From contig NZ_NRSK01000001.1 in NCBI RefSeq assembly GCF_016584115.1, positions 167,385 through 231,384 of the forward strand: a stretch of 64,000 nucleotides of DNA. Reading direction: 5' to 3'. Within the stretch, counting starts at the first letter, position 1; the number at the start of each line of letters is the position of its first letter. This stretch comes from Ectothiorhodospira mobilis (GTDB taxonomy: Bacteria; Pseudomonadota; Gammaproteobacteria; Ectothiorhodospirales; Ectothiorhodospiraceae). A program made the position numbers and the translations under genes. Under the pieces are notes generated by a model. The model saw nothing but the letters and a program-made list of their open reading frames with translations, did no database searches and was not told where the DNA came from. Positions 55,595 through 64,000 of this stretch are shown piece by piece.

Positions 55595-57298
55595 ATGAGC
55601 TATCAGGTCCTGGCCCGCAAATGGCGCCCCCGCACCTTCGACGAGCTGGTGGGGCAGCCCCACGTGGTCCGTGCCCTGGTGAATGCCCTAAGGGAGCAGC
55701 GCCTGCACCATGCCTACCTTTTCACCGGCACCCGGGGCGTGGGCAAGACCACCATCGCCCGTCTCCTGGCCAAGTGCCTCAACTGCGAGACCGGCATCAC
55801 CCCTGAGCCCTGCGGCCGCTGCAGCGCCTGCCGCGAGATCGACGAGGGACGCTTCGTCGACCTGATCGAGGTGGACGCCGCCTCCCGCACCCGGGTGGAG
55901 GACACCCGCGAGCTTCTGGAGAACGTCCCCTACGCCCCCACCCGCGGGCGCTTCAAGGTCTATCTGGTGGACGAGGTGCACATGCTCTCCACCCACAGCT
56001 TCAACGCCCTGCTCAAGACCCTGGAGGAGCCGCCGGAGCATGTGAAGTTCCTGCTGGCCACCACCGATCCCCAGAAGCTGCCGGTGACGGTCCTCTCCCG
56101 CTGCCTGCAGTTCAACCTCAAGGCCATGCCCCCGGAGATGATCGCCCATCACCTGGAAGGGGTGGTGCAACGGGAGGGGCTCTCCGCCGAGGCCGGTGCG
56201 GTGAAGCAACTGGCCCGCGCCGCCGCGGGCAGCATGCGCGATGCCCTCAGCCTGCTGGATCAGGCCATCGGCTACGGCGGCGGCGGCCTGCGCGAGGCGG
56301 AGGTGCGGGAGATGCTGGGGGCCATCTCCGGCGAGCACCTGGCCGGCATCCTCCGCGCCCTGGCGGCGGGGGACGCCCGCGCCCTCATGGATGCCGTGGC
56401 GGCGCTTTCGGCCCAGGCCCCGGACTATGCCGCGGTGCTCTCGGAACTGGTGGCCCTGTTGCACCACGTGGCGGTGGTACAACAGGTGCCCGGTGCCCTG
56501 GAGAGCCTGGAGGCGGACACGGGCCTGCTGCGGGAGCTGGCCGACGCCCTGGATCCGGGTACGGTGCAACTCTTCTATCAGATCGCCCTGGTGGGTGGTC
56601 GGGACCTGCCCCTGGCCCCGGATCCCCGGCTCGGCCTGGAGATGGTCCTGCTGCGCATGCTGGCCTTTCGTCCGGCGGATACCGAACCCACCTCTCAGTC
56701 CCGGTCCCCGGACGGGCAGGCGGTAGCGGCAGGGCCGGCGGGGCAGGGCGCGGGCCGGGGCGCCCCCCCGCAGACCCCCGGGCCAAGATCCGAGTCCACC
56801 GCCTCGGCTACGACACCGCCCCCCGCCGCCCCGGCGGCGGACGCCCCCGCCACGGCATCCAGGGACGGGGACGCCGGGCAGGGAGGGGCGCAGCCGGAGG
56901 ATCCCCATGGCGGTCCCCTGGACTGGGATCATCTCGCCGGTCGCCTGGGGCTCACGGGCCTGGCCGGGGAGTTGGCCCGGCACTGCGCCCTGATGGATCG
57001 GCAGGCGGGGGAGCTGGTCCTGGGTCTGGATGCCGCCCACGGGCACCTGAACACCGAACGCTCCCGGGAGAAGCTGGAGGCCGCGGTGCGCTCCGTACTG
57101 GGGGAGGCGATGCGGGTGCGGATCCAGGTGGGGGAGACCCAAGGGGAGACCCCGGCCGCGCGCCAGGCCCGCCACCAGGCGGAACGCCAGCAGGCGGCGG
57201 AGCGCGCCATCCGCGAGGATCCGGTGGTGCGGGGGGTGATGGAGACCTTCGATGCAGAACTGGTACCCGGATCGGTGCGCCCGCGGCAGGAGGACTAG
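55595..57298 (+). CDS. dnaX: DNA polymerase III subunit tau
   Basis: A 567-residue clamp-loader ATPase. Walker A is FTGTRGVGKTTIA, zinc ligands are in CLNCETG and CGRCSACRE, Walker B is VYLVDEVHMLS, and SRC is in TVLSRCLQF. A Pro/Ala-rich linker (about 370-450) precedes the C-terminal domain that contacts the polymerase core. No A-AAA-AAG slippery stretch for gamma production was seen. The frame is open upstream (55535) through ffs, but the ATG at 55595 begins like all homologues. Confidence 0.95.
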   Translation: MSYQVLARKWRPRTFDELVGQPHVVRALVNALREQRLHHAYLFTGTRGVGKTTIARLLAKCLNCETGITPEPCGRCSACREIDEGRFVDLIEVDAASRTRVEDTRELLENVPYAPTRGRFKVYLVDEVHMLSTHSFNALLKTLEEPPEHVKFLLATTDPQKLPVTVLSRCLQFNLKAMPPEMIAHHLEGVVQREGLSAEAGAVKQLARAAAGSMRDALSLLDQAIGYGGGGLREAEVREMLGAISGEHLAGILRALAAGDARALMDAVAALSAQAPDYAAVLSELVALLHHVAVVQQVPGALESLEADTGLLRELADALDPGTVQLFYQIALVGGRDLPLAPDPRLGLEMVLLRMLAFRPADTEPTSQSRSPDGQAVAAGPAGQGAGRGAPPQTPGPRSESTASATTPPPAAPAADAPATASRDGDAGQGGAQPEDPHGGPLDWDHLAGRLGLTGLAGELARHCALMDRQAGELVLGLDAAHGHLNTERSREKLEAAVRSVLGEAMRVRIQVGETQGETPAARQARHQAERQQAAERAIREDPVVRGVMETFDAELVPGSVRPRQED

Positions 57299-57366
57299 CC
57301 CCCCCGCCCCGGACGACCTGTTAAACTACGGGTTTTTTACACGAGCGAGAATACAAGGGTAGCGAC

Positions 57367-57693
57367 ATGTTGAAAGGCGGACTTGGCAACTTGATGAAGC
57401 AGGCCCAGAAGATGCAGGAGGACATGGCCAAGGCCCAGGAGGAGCTGGCCGGGATGGAGGTGACGGGTTCTGCCGGCGGGGGCATGGTGAGCGTCACCAT
57501 GACGGGCAAGCACGCGGTGCGCAAGGTGAGCATCGACCCCAGCCTGCTGGAGGAAGACCGGGACATGCTGGAGGACCTGATGACGGCGGCCATGAACGAC
57601 GCCGTGCAGAAGGTGGAGGAGATGAGCCGCGAGCATCTCTCCAATGTCACCCAGGGCATGGGCCTGCCCCCGGGCTTCAAGATGCCGTTCTGA
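57367..57693 (+). CDS. Nucleoid-associated protein YbaB/EbfC
   Basis: A 108-residue DNA-binding protein with the family pattern: [66 protein letters not shown] and a [12 protein letters not shown] end. It lies between dnaX and recR, the classic order, 4 bp before recR. A T-rich stretch with TTAAACT just upstream may be a promoter. Confidence 0.95.
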   Translation: MLKGGLGNLMKQAQKMQEDMAKAQEELAGMEVTGSAGGGMVSVTMTGKHAVRKVSIDPSLLEEDRDMLEDLMTAAMNDAVQKVEEMSREHLSNVTQGMGLPPGFKMPF

Positions 57694-57697
57694 TCCC

Positions 57698-58294
57698 ATG
57701 AGCGCGGCGCCGCTGCTGGATCAGCTGGTGGAGGCCCTGCGCTGCCTGCCCGGGGTGGGCCCCAAGTCGGCGCAGCGTATGGCCCTCCATGTCCTGGAGC
57801 GGGACCGGCCGGGGGCCCTGCGCCTGGCCGGTGTGCTGCAGGAGGCGGCGCAGCGTATCGGACATTGCCGGGTCTGCCGCACCCTGACGGAGGCCGAGGT
57901 CTGCCCCATCTGCGCCGATCCCGGGCGCGACGGCCGGGTGATCTGCGTGGTGGAGACCCCCGCGGACGTACTGGCCATCGAGCAGGCCACGGGATTCCGG
58001 GGCCGTTATCACGTCCTCCTGGGGCAGCTCTCGCCCCTGGACGGGATCGGACCGGAGGAACTGGGGCTGGACCGGCTGGAGGCCCGTCTCTCCCGGGAGG
58101 GGGTCGGCGAACTGATCCTCGCCACCGGTACCACGGTGGAGGGGGAGGTGACCGCCCACTACATCGGTGAGATGGCCCGCGAGCGGGGGATCCGTACCAC
58201 CCGCATCGCCCACGGCGTGCCCCTGGGGGGCGGCCTGGAATACGTGGACCGGGGGACCCTCTCCCATGCCTTTGAGGGCCGCCGGGAATACTGA
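57698..58294 (+). CDS. recR: Recombination protein RecR
   Basis: A 198-residue recombination mediator that helps load RecA with RecO. It has an N-terminal helix-hairpin-helix ([17 protein letters not shown]), a zinc finger [16 protein letters not shown], and a Toprim domain with [12 protein letters not shown] and [18 protein letters not shown]. The usual length and the dnaX-ybaB-recR order leave no doubt. Confidence 0.96.
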   Translation: MSAAPLLDQLVEALRCLPGVGPKSAQRMALHVLERDRPGALRLAGVLQEAAQRIGHCRVCRTLTEAEVCPICADPGRDGRVICVVETPADVLAIEQATGFRGRYHVLLGQLSPLDGIGPEELGLDRLEARLSREGVGELILATGTTVEGEVTAHYIGEMARERGIRTTRIAHGVPLGGGLEYVDRGTLSHAFEGRREY

Positions 58295-58342
58295 TCATGC
58301 GGCACGGCGCGTGCCGCAGGCAGCGTTCTTCAGAGGAAACCC

Positions 58343-58687
58343 ATGACGGACTGTATCTTCTGCCGCATCGCCCAGGGCGAGATCCCCGCGGACTCGGTCT
58401 ACGAGGACGACGGGATCCTGGCTTTTCGCGACCTCAATCCCCAGGCGCCGGTGCATATCCTGGTGATCCCGAAGCGCCACATTGCCACCCTCAACGACCT
58501 CTCCGACGCGGATACCGCCCTGATCGGACGGATGCACCAGGTGGCCGCACAGCTGGCGCGGCAGGAGGGGATCGCCGAAGACGGGTACCGTACCGTCATC
58601 AACTGCAACCCCGCCGGCGGGCAGTCGGTGTATCACCTCCACCTGCACCTTCTGGGCGGGCGGCAGATGGCCTGGCCCGCCGGCTGA
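58343..58687 (+). CDS. HIT-family nucleotide hydrolase (HinT-like)
   Basis: A 114-residue protein with CIFCRIAQGEIPADSVYED at the N-terminus and the catalytic triad VYHLHLHLLGGRQMAWPAG. HinT enzymes hydrolyse AMP-lysine and other phosphoramidates. A ribosome-binding site GAGGAAA precedes the ATG. Convergent with rsgA, 10 bp apart. Confidence 0.93.
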   Translation: MTDCIFCRIAQGEIPADSVYEDDGILAFRDLNPQAPVHILVIPKRHIATLNDLSDADTALIGRMHQVAAQLARQEGIAEDGYRTVINCNPAGGQSVYHLHLHLLGGRQMAWPAG

Positions 58688-58697
58688 TGCCGGCGCC

Positions 58698-59582
58698 TTA
58701 CCCCGTCTCTTCGATGAGCGCGCGGTAACTGGCGAAACGCCGCGGGCTCACCCGGCCCGATTCCAGCGCGGCGCGCACGGCACAGCCCGGTTCCACCGTA
58801 TGGCTGCAGTCGTGGAAGCGGCAGCCGGCGGCCAGCTCCCGCAGTTCCACGAACCCCTGCAGCACCTCCCGGGGGGAGGCCGGGGGCGGGGTGAAGTCCC
58901 GCACCCCCGGCGAGTCGATGAGATCCCCTCCGGTATCCAGGCGGTAGAGGGTGGCATTGGTGGTGGTGTGGCGGCCGCCTTCGCCGCCCATGGCCGACAG
59001 GGCCCCGATGCGGATCTCCAGATCCGGCAGCAGGGCCTTCACCAGGGAGGACTTGCCCACCCCCGACTGCCCCACGAGGATGCCCGTGCCCCGGGAGAGG
59101 GTCTCCCGCAGGACCTCCAGGCCCGTGCCGTCTTGGGTGCTCAGCGCCAGCACGGTATAGCCCAGGTCCCGGTATTCCGACAGCGGCGCCGGGGGTGGCC
59201 CGTCCCGCAGCAGATCCCGTTTGTTGAGGACGATGATTCCCCGGGCGGGCAGCTGCTCGATGGCCACCAGGCAGCGGTCCACCAGGGACCAGTTGGGTTC
59301 CGGGTCCGGGGCGACCACCACCGCCACCTGGTCCAGGTTGGCGGCCACGCGCTTGCGTTTGCGGCTGCGGGGGTCCATGCGCTCCAGCAGGTTGCGCCGG
59401 GGCAGGATGCGGGTGACCACGCCATGGCCCTGGGGATCCCGGTGCCAGTGCACATGGTCGTTGCACACCGCGTGCTCCAGGCGGCGGCGGGCGGTGCAGC
59501 GGTGGATTTCTCCCGCCTCGTCCCGCACCAGCATCTGCGATCCGAAGCGGGTCACCACCCGGCCGTTTTGGGGGTCGGTCAT
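58698..59582 (-). CDS. rsgA: Small ribosomal subunit biogenesis GTPase RsgA
   Basis: A 294-residue circularly permuted GTPase. N-terminal OB fold, then the G4 motif LNKRDLL preceding G1 GQSGVGKSSL, G3 DSPGVRDF, and a zinc region CRFHDCSHTVEPGCAV. It checks 30S maturation. It is shorter than the E. coli enzyme (350) at the N-terminus. Its position near orn, divergently, is the pseudomonad-type arrangement. Confidence 0.95.
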   Translation of the reverse strand: MTDPQNGRVVTRFGSQMLVRDEAGEIHRCTARRRLEHAVCNDHVHWHRDPQGHGVVTRILPRRNLLERMDPRSRKRKRVAANLDQVAVVVAPDPEPNWSLVDRCLVAIEQLPARGIIVLNKRDLLRDGPPPAPLSEYRDLGYTVLALSTQDGTGLEVLRETLSRGTGILVGQSGVGKSSLVKALLPDLEIRIGALSAMGGEGGRHTTTNATLYRLDTGGDLIDSPGVRDFTPPPASPREVLQGFVELRELAAGCRFHDCSHTVEPGCAVRAALESGRVSPRRFASYRALIEETG

Positions 59583-59637
59583 GGGGCTCCCGGGCCGATG
59601 GATGGGATGCGGCCATCCCGCCCGGGGCCCCGCTGTT

Positions 59638-59979
59638 TCAATCCTGCAACAGGCGGTCCACCCGGGCGGCGCAGATGAAGTCGTTGTCCGACAGTCCGCC
59701 GATGGCGTGGGTGCTGAAATGCACCCGGCAGGTATTGTACCCCACCTCCAGGTCCGGGTGATGGTCCTGGCGGTGGGCGATCCAGGCCACGGCGTTGACG
59801 AAGGCCATGGTGTGGTGGAAGTCCTTAAAGCGCAGGGTGCGGCTCAGGCCGCGGCCTTCCTCGTCCAGCGACCACTCGGAATCCAGGGCCTGCAGCCGTT
59901 CCCGGGCCGTTTCCGGTTCCAGCGGCTGGGTGCCCCCCTCGCAGGGGGTGCAATGGCGGGTGTGCAGATCGGTATGCAT
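59638..59979 (-). CDS. phhB: 4a-hydroxytetrahydrobiopterin dehydratase (PCD/DCoH)
   Basis: A 113-residue pterin dehydratase. The family motif is [31 protein letters not shown]. An N-terminal extension HCTPCEGG is common in bacterial homologues. The ATG at 59979 has GAGGTT upstream; an in-frame ATG at 60063 does not. No phenylalanine hydroxylase is in view, so its role may be a more general pterin one. Confidence 0.9.
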   Translation of the reverse strand: MHTDLHTRHCTPCEGGTQPLEPETARERLQALDSEWSLDEEGRGLSRTLRFKDFHHTMAFVNAVAWIAHRQDHHPDLEVGYNTCRVHFSTHAIGGLSDNDFICAARVDRLLQD

Positions 59980-60134
59980 CGGGGAACCTCCTGCGCTGCG
60001 CGCATCGAGGTGGATGTCCGGTCCCGGACCGGAGGGCGCCTCGAAACGGATCGCCCTGTGCATGTAGACTGTTCACCGGCCCTGGCGTTCGCCGCGACCG
60101 GGCCGTCTCCCCCAACCGACAGATAAGGACCCCC

Positions 60135-60683
60135 ATGAACCCGAATCCGGAGAACCTGGTCTGGATCGACCTGGAGATGACCGGTCTGGATCCACAGGCG
60201 GATTACATCCTGGAGATCGCCACCATCGTCACGGACAAGGACCTGAATGTCCTGGCGGAAGGGCCGGTGATTGCGATCCACCAGAGCGAGGAGATCCTCG
60301 GCCGCATGGACGACTGGAACCACAGCACCCACGGAAGATCCGGGCTCATCGCACGGGTGCGCGAGAGCATCTACAATGAGGTGGACGCGGAACAGGCCAC
60401 GCTGCGTTTCCTCAAGGATTACGTGCCGCCGCGCACCTCCCCCATGTGCGGCAACAGCATCTGCCAGGACCGGCGCTTCCTCTACCGCTGCATGCCCGAC
60501 TTAGAGGCCTTCTTCCACTACCGCAACCTGGACGTAAGCACCCTCAAGGAGCTGGCCCGCCGCTGGGCGCCGGAGGTGCTGAACCAACTCTCCAAGGGGG
60601 CCTCGCATCAGGCCCTGGAGGACATCCGCGATTCCATCGCCGAACTGCGCCACTACCGGGAACACCTGTTCCGGCCCCGGTGA
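60135..60683 (+). CDS. orn: Oligoribonuclease
   Basis: A 182-residue DEDDh 3'-5' exoribonuclease that degrades di- and short oligonucleotides, including pGpG from c-di-GMP breakdown, so it completes the pathway begun by the EAL enzyme at 19762. Motifs: [10 protein letters not shown] (Exo I), [11 protein letters not shown] (Exo II) and [15 protein letters not shown] (Exo III with His/Asp). Length and start match E. coli Orn. Confidence 0.97.
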   Translation: MNPNPENLVWIDLEMTGLDPQADYILEIATIVTDKDLNVLAEGPVIAIHQSEEILGRMDDWNHSTHGRSGLIARVRESIYNEVDAEQATLRFLKDYVPPRTSPMCGNSICQDRRFLYRCMPDLEAFFHYRNLDVSTLKELARRWAPEVLNQLSKGASHQALEDIRDSIAELRHYREHLFRPR

Positions 60684-60696
60684 CGGGGCCTTCCGG

Positions 60697-60723
60697 CCCC
60701 CTGCCGGCGGGGACGGCAGGGGG
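60697..60723. terminator. Hairpin between orn and nadB
   Basis: CCCCCTGCCG and CGGCAGGGGG form a perfect 10-bp stem with a 7-nt loop between two convergent genes. No T-tract. Confidence 0.5.
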
Positions 60724-60742
60724 CGGCCACGCCCCGGGCGGA

Positions 60743-62371
60743 TCAGCCCGTACCCGCCGGGTCCATCACCGTGGGCCGCCCCTCCAGGGCCGGATCCCGG
60801 TCGGGATAATCGATGGTGTAGTGCAGCCCCCGGCTCTCGCGGCGGCTCAGGGCGCTGCGGATGATGATCTCCGCCACCAGCGCCAGGTTGCGCAGCTCGA
60901 TCAGGTCGTTGCTGACGCGGAAGTTGCTGTAGTACTCGTGGATCTCCCCCTGCAGCAGCTCGATGCGGCGCAGGGCCCGTTGCAGGCGCTTGTCGGAGCG
61001 CACGATGCCCACGTAGTCCCACATGAAGCGGCGCAGTTCGTCCCAGTTGTGGGAGACCACCACCTCCTCGTCGGAATCGGTGACGCGACTCTCGTCCCAG
61101 GCGGGGATCGGGGGCGCCGGCTCGGCCTGGTCCGCGCGGGCGCCGATGTCCCGGGCGGCTTCCCGGGCGAAGACCAGGCATTCCAGCAGGGAATTGCTGG
61201 CCATGCGGTTGGCCCCGTGCAGGCCGGTATAGGCCACCTCACCCACGGCATAGAGCCCCGGCAGGTCGGTGCGGGCCTTCAGGTCGGTCATCACGCCGCC
61301 GCAGGTGTAGTGGGCGGCGGGCACCACCGGCAGGGGGTCGCGGGTGAGGTCGAAGCCGTACTCCAGGCAGCGCTCGTAAATGGTGGGGAAATGCCCCTTC
61401 ACGAAATCGGCCGGCTGGTGGGAGATGTCCAGGTACACGCACTCCACGCCCAGGCGCTTCATCTCGTGGTCGATGGCCCGCGCCACCACGTCCCGGGGGG
61501 CCAGTTCGGCGCGGGGGTGGAAACGGTGCATGAAGGGGGACCCGTCCGGCAGCAGCAGACGTCCGCCCTCGCCGCGCACGGCCTCGGAGATGAGGAAGGA
61601 CTTGGCCTTGGGGTGATACAGGCAGGTGGGATGGAACTGCATGAATTCCATGTTGGCCACGCGGCAGCCCGCCCGCCAGGCCATGGCGATGCCGTCGCCG
61701 GTGGCGCCGTTGGGGTTGCTGCTGTAGAGATAGACCCGGCTGGCCCCGCCACTGGCCAGGACCACCGCGGGGGCCTGGAAGATCTCCACCCCCTGGGTGT
61801 CCAGGTTGAGCACATAGGCCCCCAGGCAGCGGGGCTCGGACAGGCCCAGCTTGCGGGTGGTGATCAGATCCACCGCGATATGGTTCTCGAACAGCTGGAT
61901 GTTGGGGTGCCGGCGCACCTGCTCCACCAGGGTCATCTCGATGGCGCGGCCGGTGGCGTCGGCGGCGTGCACCACGCGGCGGTGGCTGTGGCCGCCTTCG
62001 CGGGTCAGGTGCAGTTGCACGCGGCCATCGGGGGTGGGTTCCCGGGTGAAGGGCACGCCCAGGTCCAGCAGCCACTGGATGCTTTCGGGGCCATGGGACA
62101 CGGTCTGTTGCACCGCCGCCTCCTCGCACAGGCCGGCCCCGGCCTCCAGGGTGTCGCGCACGTGGGCCTGCACCGAGTCCTGCTGGTCCAGCACCGCGGA
62201 AACACCGCCCTGGGCATAGAGGGTGCTGCCCTCGGTGATGGGTCCCTTGCTCAGGACCATGACCCGTTGCTCATGGGCCAGATGCAGGGCAAGGCTCAGT
62301 CCGGCCGCACCACTGCCGATGATCAGGACATCCCCGCCATGGTGGTGGGAGCTTTGTGCATGCTCTTGCAT
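60743..62371 (-). CDS. nadB: L-aspartate oxidase
   Basis: A 542-residue FAD flavoprotein that oxidises aspartate to iminoaspartate for quinolinate and NAD synthesis. FAD motif [29 protein letters not shown], active-site blocks [14 protein letters not shown] and [10 protein letters not shown], and [19 protein letters not shown] are all present. The ATG at 62371 has AAGGAG upstream; a longer frame to 62455 does not. nadB next to rpoE is conserved in enterobacteria and pseudomonads. Confidence 0.96.
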   Translation of the reverse strand: MQEHAQSSHHHGGDVLIIGSGAAGLSLALHLAHEQRVMVLSKGPITEGSTLYAQGGVSAVLDQQDSVQAHVRDTLEAGAGLCEEAAVQQTVSHGPESIQWLLDLGVPFTREPTPDGRVQLHLTREGGHSHRRVVHAADATGRAIEMTLVEQVRRHPNIQLFENHIAVDLITTRKLGLSEPRCLGAYVLNLDTQGVEIFQAPAVVLASGGASRVYLYSSNPNGATGDGIAMAWRAGCRVANMEFMQFHPTCLYHPKAKSFLISEAVRGEGGRLLLPDGSPFMHRFHPRAELAPRDVVARAIDHEMKRLGVECVYLDISHQPADFVKGHFPTIYERCLEYGFDLTRDPLPVVPAAHYTCGGVMTDLKARTDLPGLYAVGEVAYTGLHGANRMASNSLLECLVFAREAARDIGARADQAEPAPPIPAWDESRVTDSDEEVVVSHNWDELRRFMWDYVGIVRSDKRLQRALRRIELLQGEIHEYYSNFRVSNDLIELRNLALVAEIIIRSALSRRESRGLHYTIDYPDRDPALEGRPTVMDPAGTG

Positions 62372-62668
62372 GGGTGTGGATTCTCCTTCTTGGGTCAGGC
62401 CGGGGGCTACCGGGCCACGGGAGGGCCGGGATGCCGTCCGTGCCGCAAGAATCAATGAGGGCGCGAAATCCCGGGGGGACAGGGACTTTCTTGAGGCGCC
62501 TTCAGGATCTGGGTTATTTTGTCACCACTTTGCATGGCATCCATGCAGCGCGGGGCTGCACTCCGGGACCGCTCCGAACGGGTCCCGGAGGGACCGGGAA
62601 AAGAATGATCCATGACAGGTCTCGGAGGGAAATCCCCGTGCGGGCCCTTGGGTCCGTCCAATATGCAC
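62372..62668. other. nadB-rpoE intergenic region, left part
   Basis: About 300 bp between the divergent nadB and rpoE genes. It must hold the nadB promoter, but no convincing -35/-10 pair was found. A small palindrome GGTCCC-GGA-GGGACC lies at 62581-62595. No coding sequence is supported. Confidence 0.4.
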
Positions 62669-62695
62669 GAACTTCACGAGGGTTTTCATGTCCAT
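62669..62695 (+). promoter_or_regulatory. Sigma-E-type promoter of rpoE
   Basis: GAACTT (62669-62674), a 16-bp spacer and TCCAT (62691-62695). GAACTT-N16-TCnnA is the RpoE consensus, so rpoE is probably autoregulated, as in E. coli. The predicted start is about 40 bp before the ATG. Confidence 0.7.
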
Positions 62696-62739
62696 CGCAG
62701 GTAGGGTACAGGACGTGCCCCCAGGGGGGGAATGCCCGT

Positions 62740-63315
62740 ATGGGCAATAACATCACCGACGAGGAGTTGGTCAGGCGCGTCCAGTCCGGGGACAGGAAGG
62801 CGTTCGATGTGCTGGCCCAGAAATACCAGCACAAGATCGTGAATCTGGTCTCCCGCTATGTGCACGATCCCTCCACTGCGCTGGATGTGACGCAGGAGGC
62901 CTTCGTGAAGGCCTACCGCGGCCTGGCGAACTTCCGGGGGGAGAGCGCGTTCTATACCTGGCTGTACCGGATCGCCATCAACACCGCGAAGAATCACCTG
63001 GTCTCCCAGGGGCGGCGCACGCCGGACTTCGAGGTGGATGCCCAGGACGCGGAGCAGATGGGCGGCGAATCCGCACTCAAGGAATATGCAACCCCGGAAG
63101 GGGAACTGCTGTCCGACGAGATACGTATTGCCGTGCAGGAGGCCATCGCGGCCCTGCCGGAGGATCTGAGGACCGCCATCACCCTTCGCGAGCTGGAAGG
63201 CATGAGCTACGAAGAGATTGCACAGGCCATGGGCTGTCCCATCGGGACCGTGCGTTCGCGGATCTTCCGCGCCCGCGAGGCCATCGACCGGACCCTGCGG
63301 CCCCTGCTGGAATAA
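62740..63315 (+). CDS. rpoE: RNA polymerase sigma-E factor (extracytoplasmic stress)
   Basis: A 191-residue ECF sigma factor. Region 2 spans LVRRVQSGDRKAFDVLAQKYQHKI to FRGESAFYTWLYRIAINTAKNHL, and region 4 spans LPEDLRTAITLRELEGMSYEEIAQAMGCPIGTVRSRIFRAREAI. It is nearly the same length as E. coli RpoE (191) and is followed by rseA 29 bp downstream. It controls the response to envelope stress. A sigma-E promoter precedes it. Confidence 0.96.
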   Translation: MGNNITDEELVRRVQSGDRKAFDVLAQKYQHKIVNLVSRYVHDPSTALDVTQEAFVKAYRGLANFRGESAFYTWLYRIAINTAKNHLVSQGRRTPDFEVDAQDAEQMGGESALKEYATPEGELLSDEIRIAVQEAIAALPEDLRTAITLRELEGMSYEEIAQAMGCPIGTVRSRIFRAREAIDRTLRPLLE

Positions 63316-63344
63316 ACCGGATTCCAAAAGACGCGAGAAGTCCC

Positions 63345-63884
63345 ATGACTGCCACTAAAGAGGAACGTCTCTCCGCGCTGGCCGATGACGAGGCCCAGGC
63401 CTTCGAAGTCCGCCGCCTGGTGGATGAACTGGAACGGGACCCGGAGACCCTGGCGCGATGGTCCCGCTACCATCTGATCGGGGATCTCCTGCGTGATCGA
63501 ACGGGTCCCCTGGCGCCGCCGGACTTCTCCCGACGCATCATGCAGGCCATCGAGGAGGAGGACGTGCCCCGGGCCGGGTGGTGGGTGCGCCATGGGCGCC
63601 TGGCCCGGCCCGCGGCCGGCGTGGCCATGGCGGCTGTGGTGGCCGCCGCGGTCCTGCTGGGGGTGCAGTCCCTCTCCGACCGCCCCGGTGGCGGCGGCGC
63701 GCCCATGGCCGCCGGGGAGGGGGTTGCCCCCTCCCTGGATGCGGTGGACGGGGGCGGTTTCCGGCCGGTGGCCGAGGGCCTGAACTCAGACCGCCTCCTC
63801 ACCGCCTCCCCCGACGATCCGGAGCGTTTCCGCTCCTCCCCCATCGAACGGGTGGATGCCCGCATGGGCAGTTATCTCCCCTGA
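63345..63884 (+). CDS. rseA: Anti-sigma-E factor RseA/MucA
   Basis: A 179-residue inner-membrane anti-sigma factor. The cytoplasmic sigma-binding domain (about 1-85) starts ERLSALADDEAQAFEVRRLVDEL and contains RWSRYHLIGDLLR. One transmembrane helix (AGVAMAAVVAAAVLLGVQSL, about 92-111) is followed by a periplasmic tail that in E. coli is cut by DegS. Directly after rpoE, as in other gammaproteobacteria. Confidence 0.93.
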   Translation: MTATKEERLSALADDEAQAFEVRRLVDELERDPETLARWSRYHLIGDLLRDRTGPLAPPDFSRRIMQAIEEEDVPRAGWWVRHGRLARPAAGVAMAAVVAAAVLLGVQSLSDRPGGGGAPMAAGEGVAPSLDAVDGGGFRPVAEGLNSDRLLTASPDDPERFRSSPIERVDARMGSYLP

Positions 63885-63981
63885 ATTCACAGAATAAGCG
63901 CAACGCCTGAACGGATAGAGGGTGGGTCAGCTGCCGCCGTAGAATGGGTGGCTCTCACCCCAAACCCATTCAGGGGTACCG

Positions 63982-64000
63982 ATGAGGCACTACAGGCAGC
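63982..64000 (+). CDS. Start of the next gene (possibly rseB/mucB), cut by window edge
   Basis: ATG at 63982 preceded by AGGGG; only MRHYRQ is visible. In related genomes rseB or mucB follows rseA, but the fragment is too short to confirm. Confidence 0.3.

Overview
GC-rich gammaproteobacterial chromosome segment. It encodes BchH, the large subunit of Mg-protoporphyrin chelatase, behind a promoter that carries a palindrome matching the PpsR/CrtJ repressor consensus, and a CbbR-like LysR regulator. With the gammaproteobacterial housekeeping blocks (rne/rluC, ffs-dnaX-ybaB-recR, rsgA/orn, nadB/rpoE-rseA) this points to an anoxygenic phototroph, most plausibly a purple sulfur bacterium of the Ectothiorhodospiraceae/Chromatiales type. 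The family-level placement is inference.

Layout. 0-1.4 kb: FliK-like flagellar gene and the start of an FlhB-related gene. 1.5-8.8 kb: LMW tyrosine phosphatase, RNase E with a ~355-nt leader, divergent rluC-HAD-sppA, and a DUF502 membrane protein. 8.9-12.8 kb: bchH alone. 12.8-16 kb: carboxynorspermidine synthase/decarboxylase operon and an orphan gene. 16.2-21 kb: signalling block of HDOD protein, hybrid histidine kinase and REC-EAL phosphodiesterase, with a perfect FNR/DNR box in front of the kinase. 21-26 kb: pfkB, membrane-fused hydrolase, thpR, and PutP with a coupled 38-residue membrane peptide. 26.1-27.8 kb: REP-like palindromes next to an AAA/PD-(D/E)XK accessory gene. 27.9-31.2 kb: LpoA-like protein and the flagellar H-ring pair flgP-flgT. 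31.3-32.4 kb: coupled WGR and DUF429 genes. 32.36-35.5 kb: class III-like hcp and dnr, interleaved with three ~224-bp repeat units. 35.5-37.5 kb: orphan gene, AhpD-like protein, decayed PIN toxin, methyltransferase. 37.6-45 kb: tRNA-Asn, aminotransferase, uvrB, L,D-transpeptidase, secreted Mn-type SOD, lipase-like hydrolase, tRNA-Val. 45-49.2 kb: lysR, motB, motA and an HDOD-GAF protein. 49.2-64 kb: ispG, a YhaO/YhaN-like Mre11/Rad50 pair, ffs-dnaX-ybaB-recR-HIT, rsgA, phhB, orn, nadB and the sigma-E locus rpoE-rseA.

Most striking signal. Three non-coding units at 32367-32590, 32788-33011 and 34489-34710 share the same architecture and almost the same length (224, 224, 222 bp). Each opens with a TCCACAG/CTGTGGA palindrome whose right arm extends into a DnaA-box-like 9-mer, and a second TGTG-starting 9-mer follows. 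An AT-rich centre comes next, then TTGACA at offset 164/164/162, then TGGGGA(A/C)ATC exactly 50 bp further on. The second unit lies upstream of hcp, the third upstream of dnr; the first has no gene behind it. I do not recognise this element.

How the parts connect. Oxygen, redox and NO regulation recurs: a PpsR-type operator on bchH, identical-core FNR/DNR boxes on hcp and on the hybrid kinase, and a dnr gene beside hcp. Flagellar functions are scattered over three loci. The right end is typical housekeeping, with a good sigma-E promoter in front of rpoE.
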